Notes: generated by a model not told the origin, from the sequence alone. 64,000 nt of DNA from Riptortus pedestris (GCA_019009955.1 CM032230.1:3935001-3999000); one strand, 5' to 3'; counted from the first letter of the stretch, positions 1 to 11,605 are shown. Made by a program: numbers and translations.

Positions 1-150
1 TGTATAGAACATCAATTGTAGGATATTGTATTTTCAACAAAATCTATCCGAAAATATTAAGGAGTTATCATTTAACCCTCATTCTTACTGATACGATTTC
101 AGACATTGAATCGTACTTTATCTTTAGTTTTAGGTGAAGTATTTAATAAT
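1..150 (+). repeat. Family H fragment (internal part)
   Basis: Decayed piece of the H element: the stretch around 75-145 follows the H internal order (CCC-rich run, then GATTTCAG, then TTTATCTTTAGTTTTA). Neither terminus is present. It may continue to the left of the window. Confidence 0.4.
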
Positions 151-159
151 CTTTAAGTT

Positions 160-475
160 AGTTATTTATTTTGGAGCGTTTGCAGCGAGGCGATATTGCT
201 CATCAAAAAAACAAAAACAATGTATATAAATAAAATACAAAAATGAAAACAGTAACAAGAAAAAATTTAAAAGTACAAACTAAGAACGCAAACAAATAAC
301 AAAACGCAACTAAATAGCAAAACGCAACAAAATAACAAAACGCAACTAAATAACAGAACGCAATCAAATAACAAATCGAAATTCGACGGGCACTTAAGAT
401 GGATCTTTTCTATGACAGTGCACTCTTTCGTAATAAACGAGTTGCGTAGGAAAAGAAGCCAACCTTCAACATTCA
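160..475 (-). mobile_element. Possible LINE 3' tail, minus strand
   Basis: On the minus strand the segment ends with a GAGCAATATCGCC / GCAAACGCTCC stretch followed by AATAAATAA. This resembles in layout the better supported LINE 3' ends at 3588-3941, 13406-14315 and 25905-27528, which end GAGC..CGCC..GTTGCGGAGCTC then AATAAATAA. The match is only by pattern, and no coding part is recognised. Confidence 0.3.
280..378. repeat. 18-bp imperfect tandem repeat (about 5 units)
   Basis: Unit AACAAAACGCAACTAAAT repeats from about 298 with small changes and a degenerate leading copy. Because 18 is divisible by 3, the minus strand stays open and gives a six-residue LLFSCV-like repeat. This is a product of the repeat, not evidence of a gene. 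Confidence 0.75.
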
Positions 476-477
476 AC

Positions 478-662
478 TAGAATCGTGAGCTCGAATCCCA
501 CCTGGGTAAAAGGAATTTATATATTAAAGGAACTAATCAAATAAAATCCTTAACCTCATGCTCATTTGAAAAGAGTGGTAACTTATTTATAAATCTCTAC
601 AGTTGGCCTTAGTAGCATGGTATCCATACTCTATGCACCAGAGGACGTTAATAAATAATAAT
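478..662 (+). mobile_element. tRNA-derived SINE, family S copy 1
   Basis: A pol III box-B-like GCTCGAATCCCACCTGGG is followed by the family body (AAATAAAATCCTTA..., ..GAGTGGTAAC) and by the 3' end GGACGTTAATAAATAATAATAATA. The body is diverged from the copies at 23866, 32405 and 39180. The 5' A box is not clear. Confidence 0.65.
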
Positions 663-734
663 AATAAAATTGTTCTTAATTTTTATTAGAGTTGCCTTTT
701 ATATTGTTGGTATTTAATTTGCTCATAATGGTAT

Positions 735-853
735 TTAGCAGATTTCCCTCAGGGGAATCAGCTATTGAGGTCGTACTCACGACGCGATTTTCGAAAAATT
801 TCTTCAAATGTCTATCGATCCTACCAAGGAGATAACGAAAATGAGGTCCGTTC

Positions 854-905
<52 letters not shown>

Positions 906-1117
906 CTGTTAACACTCTAGCGGTCGCAATTTTTGTTTGATCGTAACCAATCTCGATATTTAATTTATTTATTTTTATGTAAAAAGACAGATCAAGTTCG
1001 TTAATGGCTGAAATTGGACCAGTGGGAGGGGAGGGTTTAGAGGGGGGATTTTTGAAAATTCGAAATATCTCTTTACGTGGGAAATCTGCTTAGTTTACGC
1101 AGCTTCTGCGTGACGTA
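735..1117 (-). mobile_element. Family H copy, internally deleted
   Basis: Starts TTAGCAGATTTCCCTCAGGGG (degenerate terminal palindrome), runs through the conserved TGTCTATCGATCCTACC block, a (TA)n tract at about 857-901, then GGTCGCAATTTTTGTTTGATCG and ATCAAGTTCGTTAATGGCTG, and ends CGTGACGTA. About 250 bp between the CGAAATATCTC block and the ACGTGGGAAATCTGC end is missing compared with the full copies at 14889 and 36789. A G-quadruplex-type run lies at 1024-1047. Confidence 0.8.
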
Positions 1118-1227
1118 CTTTTTTGGTCTGAAGATGTCACAGATGTGGTGAAACCTATAGTTAAAAATTAGGATTCTATGCAAGAGAACGACATATTTTT
1201 TACTCTACTATTGTTGTTCCATGAAGT

Positions 1228-1305
1228 TTAGCAGATTTTCCTAAAGGCCACTGAGGTTTTTATTTTTATTTTGTTCAAATGTCCATCGATCCTAGGCATT
1301 TATAA
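1228..1305 (-). repeat. Family H end fragment
   Basis: Contains AGCAGATTTTCCTAAAGG, CACTGAGG and TTCAAATGTCCATCGATCCTA, which are the 3'-terminal blocks of H in reverse orientation. About 270 bp of unassigned, less AT-rich sequence follows (1320-1600). Confidence 0.6.
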
Positions 1306-1319
1306 GAGAATTACTATTA

Positions 1320-1600
1320 GCTGAGCGTTGGGGGTGCAATATTCTGGCGGGTAAATAGATTATTGGACCATTACTAACGCGCTAAATTCCACCTTGGTGC
1401 TTAGGGGCCGGTGAAAATGGGTCAGAGTCTGGAGCTGGGCTATGGAGAGGCAAATTGAATGGAAAGATTATAACCTCCTTGGAATGTATCTGTAGCCTGG
1501 CTGATAGCTCACTGGGGAATAGTTCCTCCCTCAAATAGATAAGCCTTAAATACATAACAATGCGGCCTTAAATACATAACCTTTGATTTAGTTTGTGCCT
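1320..1600. other. Unassigned sequence
   Basis: I recognise no repeat family or coding potential here. The segment is more GC-rich than its surroundings and carries a short direct repeat, GCCTTAAATACATAAC, at about 1542-1580. Confidence 0.5.
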
Positions 1601-1663
1601 GCTGGATTGTGGTTCGAAAGGAGTTTTTTACTCTTATAAGACTGCTTTAAGTAGTAAAGAAAC

Positions 1664-1820
1664 TCCGTCACGCAGGAGCTGCGTAAACGAAGCAGATTAT
1701 ACAATAAAGAAATCTGCACACTAGTAACAGTAGTAGTAACGAGTCTCTAAACCAATTGCATGAGAGCCGAACAGTTACGGAAACGGCCGAACTAGCTTTA
1801 GGCGGAAACTCCTAGAAATA
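1664..1820 (+). mobile_element. Family H 5' end fragment
   Basis: Begins TCCGTCACGCAGGAGCTGCG, then AAACGAAGCAGATT, and later GAGAGCCGAACAGTTACGG and GGCCGAACTAGCTTT, all of which are present in the full copies. It stops where the MITE at 1826 begins and does not resume on the far side. Confidence 0.75.
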
Positions 1821-1825
1821 TATAA

Positions 1826-1998
1826 AATTGTTGGCTACGCTGCAAACTATAATAACTTATTGCCAAGCTCAACTTGATGCCAGGTTGGCAAGCTGGTCAA
1901 CCATTGGCACACTGTCACACGGCACTGACGATGATGCACAGCATCGAAGCGCTTTGCCGTTTCAATACATTATTATAGTTGCAGCGTAGCCAACAATT
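1826..1998. mobile_element. MITE with about 28-bp terminal inverted repeats
   Basis: Left end AATTGTTGGCTACGCTGCAA(A)CTATAATAA and right end reverse complement AATTGTTGGCTACGCTGCAACTATAATAA match except for one inserted base. Total length is about 173 bp with no coding potential. I cannot see a convincing target-site duplication, so the superfamily is undecided. Confidence 0.75.
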
Positions 1999-2054
1999 GT
2001 TTCATCCTAAATACATTAGAAGTCACTTCTACCTGCCAGAAAACCAACTCAGAA

Positions 2055-2330
2055 TATCTTTAACACATAAACATATAGAACAAAATAGAATAGGTCTACA
2101 GCACACTTAAAAAGATTTAAAAGGGTTAACTTTTATTATATTTTTTAGACAAAGCACTGATATGAGAAACAATCAGATATTAAAGAAATATTTTCCATAA
2201 TACAAAAATAAAGTACAACAATGGTAAGTGCACGAAGGAGTAAATATATTATTCTAATTATGCCAATCACCATCACTCTGGGGCACAAACCAAATAAAAA
2301 GATCATACTTAGCTATTTTAGCTTTATGTT
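2055..2330 (+). repeat. Dispersed repeat D, copy 1
   Basis: Closely similar by eye to 31435-31690: shared blocks are ACAAAATAGAATAGGTCTAC, AAAGGGTTAACTTTTATTAT, TCAGATATTAAAGAAATATT and GGGGCACAAA. Same orientation in both places. Element class unknown. Confidence 0.75.
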
Positions 2331-2589
2331 TCTTAGCGCTTCTCCAGCGAAACGAATACTTCAGTATCCGTAGAATACCTTCACGCGAATTATATAAAAC
2401 TCTTCCATTTCAATTTAAGGGAATTAATTTTTAACGGAGTGTGTGAAATGTGGAGGAAATATTTTATCCTTGTATAACATATTGTAACACTATCATTTTA
2501 TAGTTTGTGTCTGCCATATTTTCATGGGAGTACACAAAATTAGTTATAACTGCTTCTGACAGACAATATCTGAAATACTTGCGGGAACG

Positions 2590-2760
2590 AAATGCAGAAG
2601 TTGGGTTGGAACGCCGAAACTTCTCCGTGCTATTGGTAGATCGATGTTAGTGTACTGGGCTCCGGTTTGGCCTTTCAGCTACTTACATTTGACGGAGCAA
2701 GCTGAAGGAAATTTATACAAAATCTGCTTCAACTAATAATATACAACACCCAACTATATC
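2590..2760 (+). pseudogene. Possible LINE reverse-transcriptase C-terminal remnant
   Basis: One frame reads a short stretch including KLLRAIGRSMLVYWAPVW, which has the spacing of the region after the RT catalytic core in Jockey/I-type LINEs (LL..IRS.LTY.APVWG). Stops follow within about 50 codons. No catalytic motif is visible, so this is a weak call based on pattern alone. I see nothing further between 2760 and 3540. Confidence 0.3.
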
Positions 2761-3587
2761 ATAAACTGGATCAAACTTTGTTTCCAGTTACATTTTAAAG
2801 CCTTCCTTACCCTGGTCTGCAAAATGCTGTCTATGGATAATATTAAGCTAGGCAAATGTTCCAATTTCTATTTAATAGAGAAGTCGTCATCAAACACTAT
2901 TTGCTTTAACTGGGTCATCCAAATCCTTTGCTAAACTGAATTACTTACTGAATATGGCTAAACCAGGATCCGTACGCCCTCAGCTCTAGCATACTATCAA
3001 CTATTGCTGCCAACAGAGACGAACTGTAGAATAGAAAAGCCTCGACATTATAGCAGCTTACACTAGGACAATAATATAAAAGCAGATACCTCTCAAGAAT
3101 ATCTTACCTTAAATCTACCATTTCCAATATACAAAGCCATATTTCAGTTAAGGGCATCAAGTAATTATAGATTAAAACTTACCGTTAAAAACATAATATA
3201 TTTCTTTGACCCTTTTTATTCCTTTAGTGTTTAATATGTAATTTGGAAAATTTCAAATATATTCATTATATATTTTTATAGTCTACAGTGTATAGCCCCA
3301 TGATAGACAAATCTTATCTGTAAAGAAAAGCATGAAAGTGGTTTTCTCAAAGTGCTCAGCCTCAATAGCAAACCTAATTCAACTTATTAAAATATCGTTC
3401 AATTGTTCTTAATGAATAATTGTGCTTTATATTTTATTTTTGTTTTTAATTTGTTTTATAATTGTGTATAATTTTGTTACTGCTCTAAAAAATTAATTAT
3501 TATTTTATGGAGTTTTTTATTTATGTGTGTATGTATATATATATATATATATATGCATTCATAAATTATCATTATTATTATTTATTA

Positions 3588-3941
3588 GTGGTGTTAACTA
3601 GGCTTAGAATCGGACATTCACTGCTAACACATTCATAGCTCATAAAACGTAAAGATCGACCTCACCTACTCCACTCATTTCTCTACGTTTTATATATCGG
3701 TATAATACATTTTTAAACTAGTGTCTTAGACTTCCATCACCCTCATGCCAGGATTTATCTCAAAGTTTATTGTTCCATATAGCATTACATATTTTAACAT
3801 TTCCTTAATTTTATATCCATGTACTTTAAACTATGTCTTAATAATTCTGAAAACATTTTATCTTTAATTTAATTTAGAGAATGCAAATAAATGGTACTGA
3901 GCGACATCGCCTAGTTGCGGAGCTCTTCAAATAAATAAATA
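3588..3941 (+). mobile_element. 5'-truncated LINE, 3' end only
   Basis: Opens with GTGTTAACTAGGCTTAGAATCGGACATTCAC, matching the end of the coding region of the LINE at 13406-14315 (LTRLRIGHS...). After a deletion it continues into the same 3' UTR, ending GAGCGACATCGCCTAGTTGC, GGAGCTCTTC and an AATAAATAAATAA tail. The 11-mer ATTATTTATTA at 3577-3587 and 3942-3952 is a candidate target-site duplication, though its low complexity makes it less certain. Confidence 0.8.
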
Positions 3942-3954
3942 ATTATTTATTACT

Positions 3955-4328
3955 TTTTTTCAAACAATCCTTGGTATTAACAAAAATTATATTAGCTGAA
4001 CTTCTTCGCTTAGGGGAAATCCTGTTAAGCGAACAAAGTACCAATCTGGATCTGTCCTTTTGCCTTCATGACCTTATATAATCTTATGCATATTTGTCAT
4101 TCAATGATTTTACTTTCAATCCATGATTATTATTTATATTTTTGATGGTGTTTTGAACAATGAATAGAGATTAATTTAGAATTCTTATTCATTTATCATT
4201 CAAGACCTAAAATAATTTTGAAAGTATAGCGAAGCCTTGCAAAAACGAAAAAATATCAGTCTAATTATTTTCCGAGTAAAGTAGGGTACCTTAGTTAATG
4301 TATATATTTATATATAAAGACACACACA

Positions 4329-4361
<33 letters not shown>

Positions 4362-5220
4362 CATACACACACAAATATTTATATCTGTTTATAAATAAAT
4401 AATAATGGACCTTTTCCTTATCTCTTAGGTGGGATCGATGTATATTTGAAAGAAGGTTTGATAAGGGAAGTCTAGAAAAATTGAATTATAAGTTAATATG
4501 AAATAAAACAGCCTCTTATTTCCTCTTTTCAGGGATAGAAAAATTATTTAAGAAACACATTTTAGCCAGTGAACGACCGGAACTTGTAAAAAATTAGAAA
4601 TTAACGCCCCATTGTTGGATTTGTGCGGTGAAACTTATAGATCTGTGAAAATGAGATGGTCAGGCTTTCGAGAAAAGGTCGGAAATATTGGTTCCCGACA
4701 GGATCCCACTTCACCAGTTGCCAGATATGTTGCAGAACGGCTTGTAGAGGTCAGGGTCCTTTATGAACTGTAGCGACTGACTATAAGAACCAATTATAGT
4801 CAACAGGTGAAACATACCGACACGTCTGCTGGATTATAAGGGCATTGTCGATGAAGACAGTTCCTCTCAATTAAAATTCATTTACTCACAAAAACAAGAA
4901 TCATTTATTTGAAATTCATTTACTTCTATGTCATTCACCGTAATAAATTCGTCATTTATTGATTTTAATCTCTGATAAATTAAACATGTATCAGCTGCAG
5001 TAGTTTTGAAATAATTTGTCGAAATGGATATATTAAATTTATATAGACTGGTTTGCCGTTAATTTGTTTATATGGTTTCCATGTCTCCAACGTTTTATTT
5101 TATTTCTAAATTAACAATTCCTTCAATAACAATCTCCTATTTTTCCTATATTTTCAGGCTAGTTTATTTATCTCAGATAAACAGAGCTAGAAATGTCTAT
5201 GATCATAGATAATCATTGAT
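3955..5220. other. Unassigned AT-rich sequence with a short (TA)n
   Basis: About 4200-4320 resembles the minus-strand start of an R-type element: GGGTACCTTAGTTAATGTATAT, compare GGGTACCTTAGCTAGTATAT at about 11575. A (CA)n(TA)n tract lies at 4321-4361. I see nothing recognisable in 4400-5220. Confidence 0.4.
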
Positions 5221-5224
5221 ATTA

Positions 5225-5350
5225 AAGGTTTAAAAAAATGATACTGACGCATGCAACACTGAATGATTTAGAGTAACTAAAGATGGCTGTGAAGTTAAAG
5301 GTTTGCGTGCACGCTTCTACCGACTCCTTCATTCCCTCTGAGCAATTGTA
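5225..5350 (+). repeat. Dispersed repeat E, copy 1
   Basis: Inverted counterpart of 28766-28885. Shared blocks are AAAGATGGCTGTGAAGTTAA, GTGCACGCTTCTACC and GAGCAATTGTA. The two copies are similar enough to be one family, but the class is unknown. Confidence 0.7.
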
Positions 5351-5394
5351 ACTCGATGCCCTTTTATCATCGTTTTGTTTACATAGAAACATAG

Positions 5395-6400
5395 AATATG
5401 TGATGAGATGAAATCACCAGTGTGTTATTCCAGCATGTGGGAAACCTGCTTAGCTAATGCAGTGACGGAATTTTTATTTTTAAAATGAGGTACTTTTCTG
5501 CTTGGTTTCCGCTGCCCCTACTGACTTAATACTTCTTTAAAATCGGCCAAATAAATAATGATATATAAAACATTCCTGCTCCAATTTCATCAGGCTTCTG
5601 GCGGTAAAGGTCCCATTATGAATTTATGGGGTTGGAGGGACACTGAAAAATTAGAGAATGAAGGAAACATTGAGAAAGAAGAGGAGAAGGAAGCCCTATT
5701 GGACTAAGTACAGCTGGTGCAAACTTAATTCAGGGCGCCTCCAGGGCTTACATCTATTACTCTCAACCACCGAATTAGTTCCAAAGGGAGCTGTACTTTT
5801 TCTTCTACAACACCAATAAATTTTTATTGGAGATCTCAAAGATGAATGAGAACTCTCTTTTGCAGAGATAGTATTGTTCTTTTATCGGATTTATTGCATT
5901 ATGTATTACAGAAGTAATGCTTCCATTTCTTGATGAACTCCAGGAAAGATATTCATCATCCAGATTTCAAGAATACTGACATTTGATTTGAGATTTCCTA
6001 CAATGGCACACTGCTGATCTCATCTCACCATATATTCTCTTTTTCCTAGTTAATATCCGATGAGAAGGCTGGGGATTACTCAAGACTCAGTACGAATTAC
6101 TAATATTTGAGTATATAACAACAGTTGTATTATTAGATGTTTAGTATATTTGGCTCAATAACTTGGTTCGTTTTGACTCACAATATCGGAGGAAGTTGAA
6201 AATTTAAAAAAAAAAAACTGCGTAAACTAAGCAGATTTCCTAAGTCCTGGTATAACGCACGTGATCTCATCTCAACATATATTCTTTAGTTCTGTGGAAA
6301 AAATACGATGAGTAGAAGGGGGGGGGATTACTAAAGGCTGAACCCCAGAAAGTACGAATAACTCGCTTAGTACTTGAGTTACGAAAAACATTCATACAAT
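5395..6400. repeat. Cluster of family H fragments (variant B) in both orientations
   Basis: 5395-5480 (minus) ends GTGGGAAACCTGCTTAGC..GTGACGGA. About 6000-6110 and 6215-6400 (plus) carry CTGCGTAAACTAAGCAGATT, then GATCTCATCTCA..ATATATTCT and a GGGGGGATTACT block. Variant B differs from the full copies just inside the TCCGTCACG end. 5580-5990 between them is unassigned. Confidence 0.6.
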
Positions 6401-8600
6401 AAAAATTGTATAGTTCAGTAGTTTAAAAAGATTGGTTCTATAACATTTAACAAATATAAATTCATTCGTCTTCAGACAAACAATGAAAATGGGTTATTTG
6501 GTTATGATAAACAACGCTTCCTAATAAATAAATTTCGATATTTTCCTAAAGAAGATGGCGGGAGACCACACTAAAATTTGCATATACCCCAACACACAAA
6601 CCGCTGTATCGGATAAACGGTAAAATCCAACCATGACTTTTTCCCAGCAAGGAGGTTTAAAAAGTACCATATTATAACCAATGAGTTTTATTTCAGTTAC
6701 AATATTATGATTTTGATATGTATGAAATCTGACAGGCGTGACAAATTCTCAATTTTTTATTAATCAATTTAACACCCCAAACATAATGAAAATCAAAGTA
6801 TCAAAGTAAAATTTACGAAATATTCTGAGGTTTGAGTTGACTCTTGGCAAGGAATTGTTGCTAAAACCAACACCAGATCCTGAATAAATATTGCAACATT
6901 GAGCCCGAAGTTAGTTCACCTGAATTTAACTCTTCGACCAAGATTAATTTAATTAATAGTCTTTAATTAATCTTTTCAGGTTAATTGATTAATCTCCATT
7001 ATTAAAAACAATCTTGTTGTATGCTGTCACTATTATCTGTGCACCTGGCTATCCTTTCTGAATGAGGACTCCATTTTCAAGCAAGTTCAATGATGTGGTG
7101 TTACTTGGATATCTTTAGTTTTCATTTAGCCCTATGGTTCATTACTGATAGCTTACGTTGACCCACCGTTGGGATCAATGATTCCCTGTGGTGATATCAC
7201 GAAGTAATCACTGGAAGCAGTCTTGCATTGAACAGACTCAGAGAGTGCAGCATTAAATTTTCCGAACAAGAGAAACGTTCTTCATTAATATTTCCCTCCC
7301 TACATCTAGAGTGAAGATTATATTACTCGCCTCAAGGATTTCAACTCGATCGTGTTGACCAGGTTACCTGTACTGGCCTGTAATAAAACTAGAAAATGGG
7401 AAAAAGCAACCTATTTCATTAGACTAGGTGTAACATCTATTAGCAGAACAGTGGACTACATTGATAGCTGATTTTTTATGGAACTATTCAACAATGATGG
7501 TGCTGTCTCATTGAAATCACAACGCCAGGCGGACCATCAGCCAGTAATGACGGCACCCACCAACCTGTAGTATATATTATCAACTCAGAAGAGAGGCCAA
7601 GCTTCCCTAATCATTCGCCGGGAATCAAATTTATATCGGTATCAAATAATCAAGTCATCCACATTAGGAATATCAATGCCGGATTCCAATGGCGCTCCAT
7701 AATCTCATAAACTTAGTTAAAAATGTGCCCATGGTCTGCAGTTACTATTTCTCAGATCAAGGCTAAAATGTGACAACGGGTGCATTCAGGTCTAATGAAA
7801 AGGACTGACTTCTGAGGCCTATTGGTCATCTTGCTCTCTGACTATGCCTATTAAATCTCTCAACAAAAATAAGCAATGGGTTTCCATATGTTCATCGGGT
7901 GCATTCAGGTCTAATGCACTTCTGCAGTCTATGCACTGATAGCTCCTAAGGCTTACTACATCTCGTACCAAGAATGGGGCTGGTAGCTAGAAAAGGACAT
8001 CGGGTAAAGTTTGGTCTATTGGATAATAGTCACTTTTCTTTGGCTTATATTCTGCAACTTGACTATTCCTAATATCCTTTTAGGCACTGAATGCACTTCG
8101 GTGGTATCTTAGCTCATATGACGCGTGACTGAACATCAGGTGCATTATAGTCCCATGAATAAATTTCACTTCTAAGACATATGGCCTACTGTACGTTCAT
8201 ACCTGACACATCCCACATCAAGGGTTGAGGTTGGTGGTAACATATGTCCAGTAGCCGCATTCAGGGCTAATGCGCCGAATGCATTTCATTGGTCTGTGTA
8301 TGATATACCGTCAGTTGGAGAATGTGACCATCGAATGCTCCCAGATATTTCTGATCTTACGAACGTATCTCGGAAGGATTGAATATCCACCTACTATCAC
8401 CTTAGCTTTACTGAACGCCTTAACACGCACGAACATCAGTATCCTTGAAATTGTCCTCGTACCAAGTGACAAATCCGGATTAGAGGATAAATATGGCGCA
8501 TTAAATCTAGTGACAACTGTAAGATTGATCCTTCCAATACAGTCAGCAATGGTTAAAGTTAAATTGCCCAAGTTCTAAACAGAGTCCTCCCCTTAACCCC
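6400..8600. other. Unassigned sequence with a degenerate tandem repeat
   Basis: Between about 7735 and 8290 the phrase CATCGGGTGCATTCAGGTCTAATG recurs in decayed form (near 7772, 7887, 7990, 8135 and 8250), suggesting an old tandem array with an irregular spacing of about 100-150 bp. 8270-8578 happens to be open on both strands. I cannot connect it to any family. The rest is unrecognised. Confidence 0.35.
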
Positions 8601-8626
8601 AACCAACACCTTCCTCCGTCACATAA

Positions 8627-8628
8627 TT

Positions 8629-8708
<80 letters not shown>
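8627..8708. repeat. (CT)n microsatellite
   Basis: About 40 near-perfect CT units breaking up into CTCTCCTCT near 8710. It adjoins repeat F and has a counterpart at 25111. Confidence 0.95.
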
Positions 8709-8712
<4 letters not shown>

Positions 8713-8729
8713 CTCCTCTCTCTTCTCTC

Positions 8730-9092
8730 TCACTCTTTGGAACTCCTATAATCGTCCGTTCACCTTTATTAGAGGGAAGGAAGTACCAATTAAGTTACGT
8801 AATATACTTTAAGGATCCATTGTATAATGAAGGCGATAATTCACTCAGAAGTGTAGGCCTACTCCCTTTCTGAAGGTGCTTACATTCTTCTACGCTCTGA
8901 CGATGAAGCTTTAAAACCGTCCAAAATGATCAGTGACAATAAGTTTAAGCGAGGAACCACTGTGTTTTAACACAACCCCCTTCAGGGAAATTAGCAATGT
9001 CGAGATTTTTCAACAATTACACTAAATGTCCAACGATGTTTTCCTCGAAAATGTCGAAAATGAGATTTGTTTTATATATATATATATATATA
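8730..9092 (+). repeat. Dispersed repeat F, copy 1
   Basis: Long close match to 25340-25690: both run CACTCTTTGGAACTCCTATA, GAGGGAAGGAAGTACCAATT, GCTCTGACGATGAAGCTTTA and GGAAATTAGC..TTTTTCAACAATTAC. Both have a (CT)n tract directly upstream, while flanks outside the pair differ. The last 100 bp resemble the 3' blocks of family H in reverse (AAATGTCCAACGATG, CGAAAATGAG), so F may be an H derivative. Confidence 0.8.
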
Positions 9093-9914
9093 CTGAAATT
9101 TAATTGAATTATTAATTGGGGTAATTAACCCCCATATACATAGTCATATATAAACCTATATGCACACGCACACACACACACACACACAAATAAGTGTGTA
9201 TATATATAGTAACTGTATTTGAGTATATACTAATGAATACAATTTCAATCTAAATACACCATTGTTACACATATTAATGTATAATGCCAGTGTAGGCTAA
9301 CCACTATAATGCGGCACCTAAATGTGCCAATTAGGCTCCAATGCCTAGTTGAGCTATCTGCAGCTTCACTAGTTGCTCCTACTGTATGCAGAACCCTAAA
9401 ACTAGGGGAAGAACCTTATATACTCAACACCAGCTAATCGCAATATATACTATTCTATACAATAGAAACTACAATAAAGAACCTACCTCAAACTAGCATA
9501 TAGAATTATTATACACTCAAAAATATCTGTTGTCGAAATCAAATCTTCATTTTATTCATTAAAGTGTTCATCGTCCTAGTTGGGGTTGAGATAGAGACTC
9601 CAAAGAGCTTTCCATCAAAGTTGTGAGTCTCCAGATTAACGCCATTGGAAAGGACGAGTTTCTAATTGGCGAAGGACTGTGGAAGGACTTTCAATGTTTA
9701 TTTTTCAAGTTTTATTTCATAATATTTTCATTATTTTGTTTGTTTTAGGTTTGTATTAACAGGTAAGTAGGGGTTTCCATTGCAGTACACGCTCCGTGAA
9801 GTACACAGATTAGCATCGTACACAGTCCACAAATCTTGCACTAGCATTTTTAATCATAGTAAGCTGATTGCTTTTAAAAGAATATTGAGGTTGTTCTCAT
9901 GTCTCTGTGTGCGC
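9093..9914. other. Unassigned sequence with (CA)n/(TA)n
   Basis: Holds a short CACACA tract at about 9165-9188 and otherwise no recognised element or coding region. Confidence 0.4.
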
Positions 9915-10080
9915 GTGCGCGTGTCTATTAATGCTCTAGGGGTCACAATTTTACTTTTTTCATTAACAAACTCGATATTTAACCGTTTCATGAAAAAAAC
10001 TGAAGATTATATTACGTAATGGCTTTATGGGAGAGGGGTTTTAGAGAGGGAATAATTGAAAACACGATATCTCTATGTGT
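9915..10080 (-). repeat. Diverged family H fragment
   Basis: Order of blocks GTCTATTAATGCTCTAGGGG, AAACTCGATATTTAACCGTT, GGGAGAGGGGTTTTAGAG and CGATATCTCT follows the middle of a minus-orientation H copy, with a short GTGCGCGTG run in place of (TA)n. Unassigned sequence with a G16 homopolymer follows at about 10307-10322. Confidence 0.6.
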
Positions 10081-10419
10081 TAGATCAAAAAATTTCAATA
10101 AGAACTGTTTATGTGCTTCGTAGACGCCTTTGGTGGGCTGAATATTCTTTTTCTCCAAACTGGCTTTCCAGAAGGGTGTTTTAGCGGGTGTTAACAATTT
10201 TATTGGGCACAAAAGACTGACCCAAACTAATCAACACTCGGCATGTGAATTAGTATCAACTCCTCCATGATAATAAGCGATATTGACATTTCTAGGAGTA
10301 AGCAGGAGGGGGGGGGGGGGGGTTCTATGTAGGCATGCAATGAAAAATCGCTATACTTCGTTCTGTATTTTTATTAGTTTTAGTTTTTTAGGCCAAAATG
10401 CACAAAAAAAAGTTATTTA

Positions 10420-11605
10420 TTTCGATATTAAAGTAATTTTTGTAATATAAATTTTTGTCTTTTAACGCAGTATGCACATGATATACTCCAAATTCTATTA
10501 CAGGAGACCAATTTTATTAGTACACATTAAAGTTCATTTGATACAGGTATATTATGGCAAATAATGTTATGTGTTTAGACTTATATGATGGCTCTACGTA
10601 TGATTCTATTATAAGTTAATTATGAGTTAGACTATAAATGTCTATAAAAATAAATATTTATTTTTACTAGAAAATAAATTCGTTAATTATTTCCAATAGA
10701 AATTTATGCTACAGGAGAATTTTGGTTAGTAAATATTTATAATATATTATTTTAAAAAAAAAAGTATGCTGAATTTGCAAATCTTGTAATAGCGGAGATT
10801 ATGGGGAATCAAACTCTTTAATTCTAGTATATATTTATTATTCCTTCCGATATGTTGATTTTATTGAAATATTTATGTACTTTATATTATTATTAAACGT
10901 TACTTGGTAATGCCAATATGACAAAATACAATATGCGTTTAAACTAAATATGATCGATTGTTCAAAGTGTTAGTCAGGTTGAAGGGAGGGCCACGATCTC
11001 TACCTCTCTCTTCGATATTTGAATATAATTTAAATAATGTTTTGGTTACGGCTGTTATTTATTTCCACCAGGTATATAAATTATTAGGACATTCGAAGCT
11101 TTTAATGTTTTGAATAAATAATATAAGTCCAAAATTGTTGACAATTCTTTAGTGGTAGTGGAGTTTGTAGGGAGACTAACACAGTTGATTGAGTTAATTT
11201 ATTTCTTGTGAATTTTAGGCATTATTGAAATTGCATTTTACGCACATTTACTATAACCTATATAATATAGTGCATAATAACAATGCTTAAACAAGGTGAG
11301 CTCGGATTGGTTTTTGACAGGAAATGCGTGCGTTATAGATGATATTTAATAATAATAAATGCTGGCCATGATAGTGATTTGAATGGAGTGGAGAGGGATT
11401 GCTTAGGAACTCATTTTCAATTATTCTTCAAAACTAAAATTTCTATGCTATAAGTTGCCTACAGATACCCGGCTCTTGTGGAAATACCATAAGCCCAGAC
11501 GGGAAGTGTAATTGTACCCAATAAGCTTTACTATAAAAATACCATCATTATTCAGTCTACGATGAGTCGCCGGGTACCTTAGCTAGTATATATATTTCTA
11601 CGATA
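10420..11605 (-). mobile_element. R-type dispersed element, minus strand
   Basis: Read on the minus strand it begins TATACTAGCTAAGGTACCCGG and continues with ACACTTCCCGTCTGGGC, then CAAAAACCAATCCGAGC and TTTCTATTGGAAATAA. The same order of blocks occurs on the plus strand at 60551-61720. There is no coding frame. Related short motifs around CCCGG.TTCG are common in arthropod dispersed repeats, but the class (LINE-derived or other) cannot be settled here. Confidence 0.65.

Noticed and set aside
476..500. tRNA gene suggested by a box-B-like GCTCGAATCCCACC, also at 32540 and 37400
   Set aside because: No cloverleaf can be closed; each is the head of a SINE with the shared body and tail.
8270..8578. 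Overlapping open frames on both strands, possible two-strand gene
   Set aside because: Short, no recognisable motif, and chance openness is likely; the region looks like decayed repeat.
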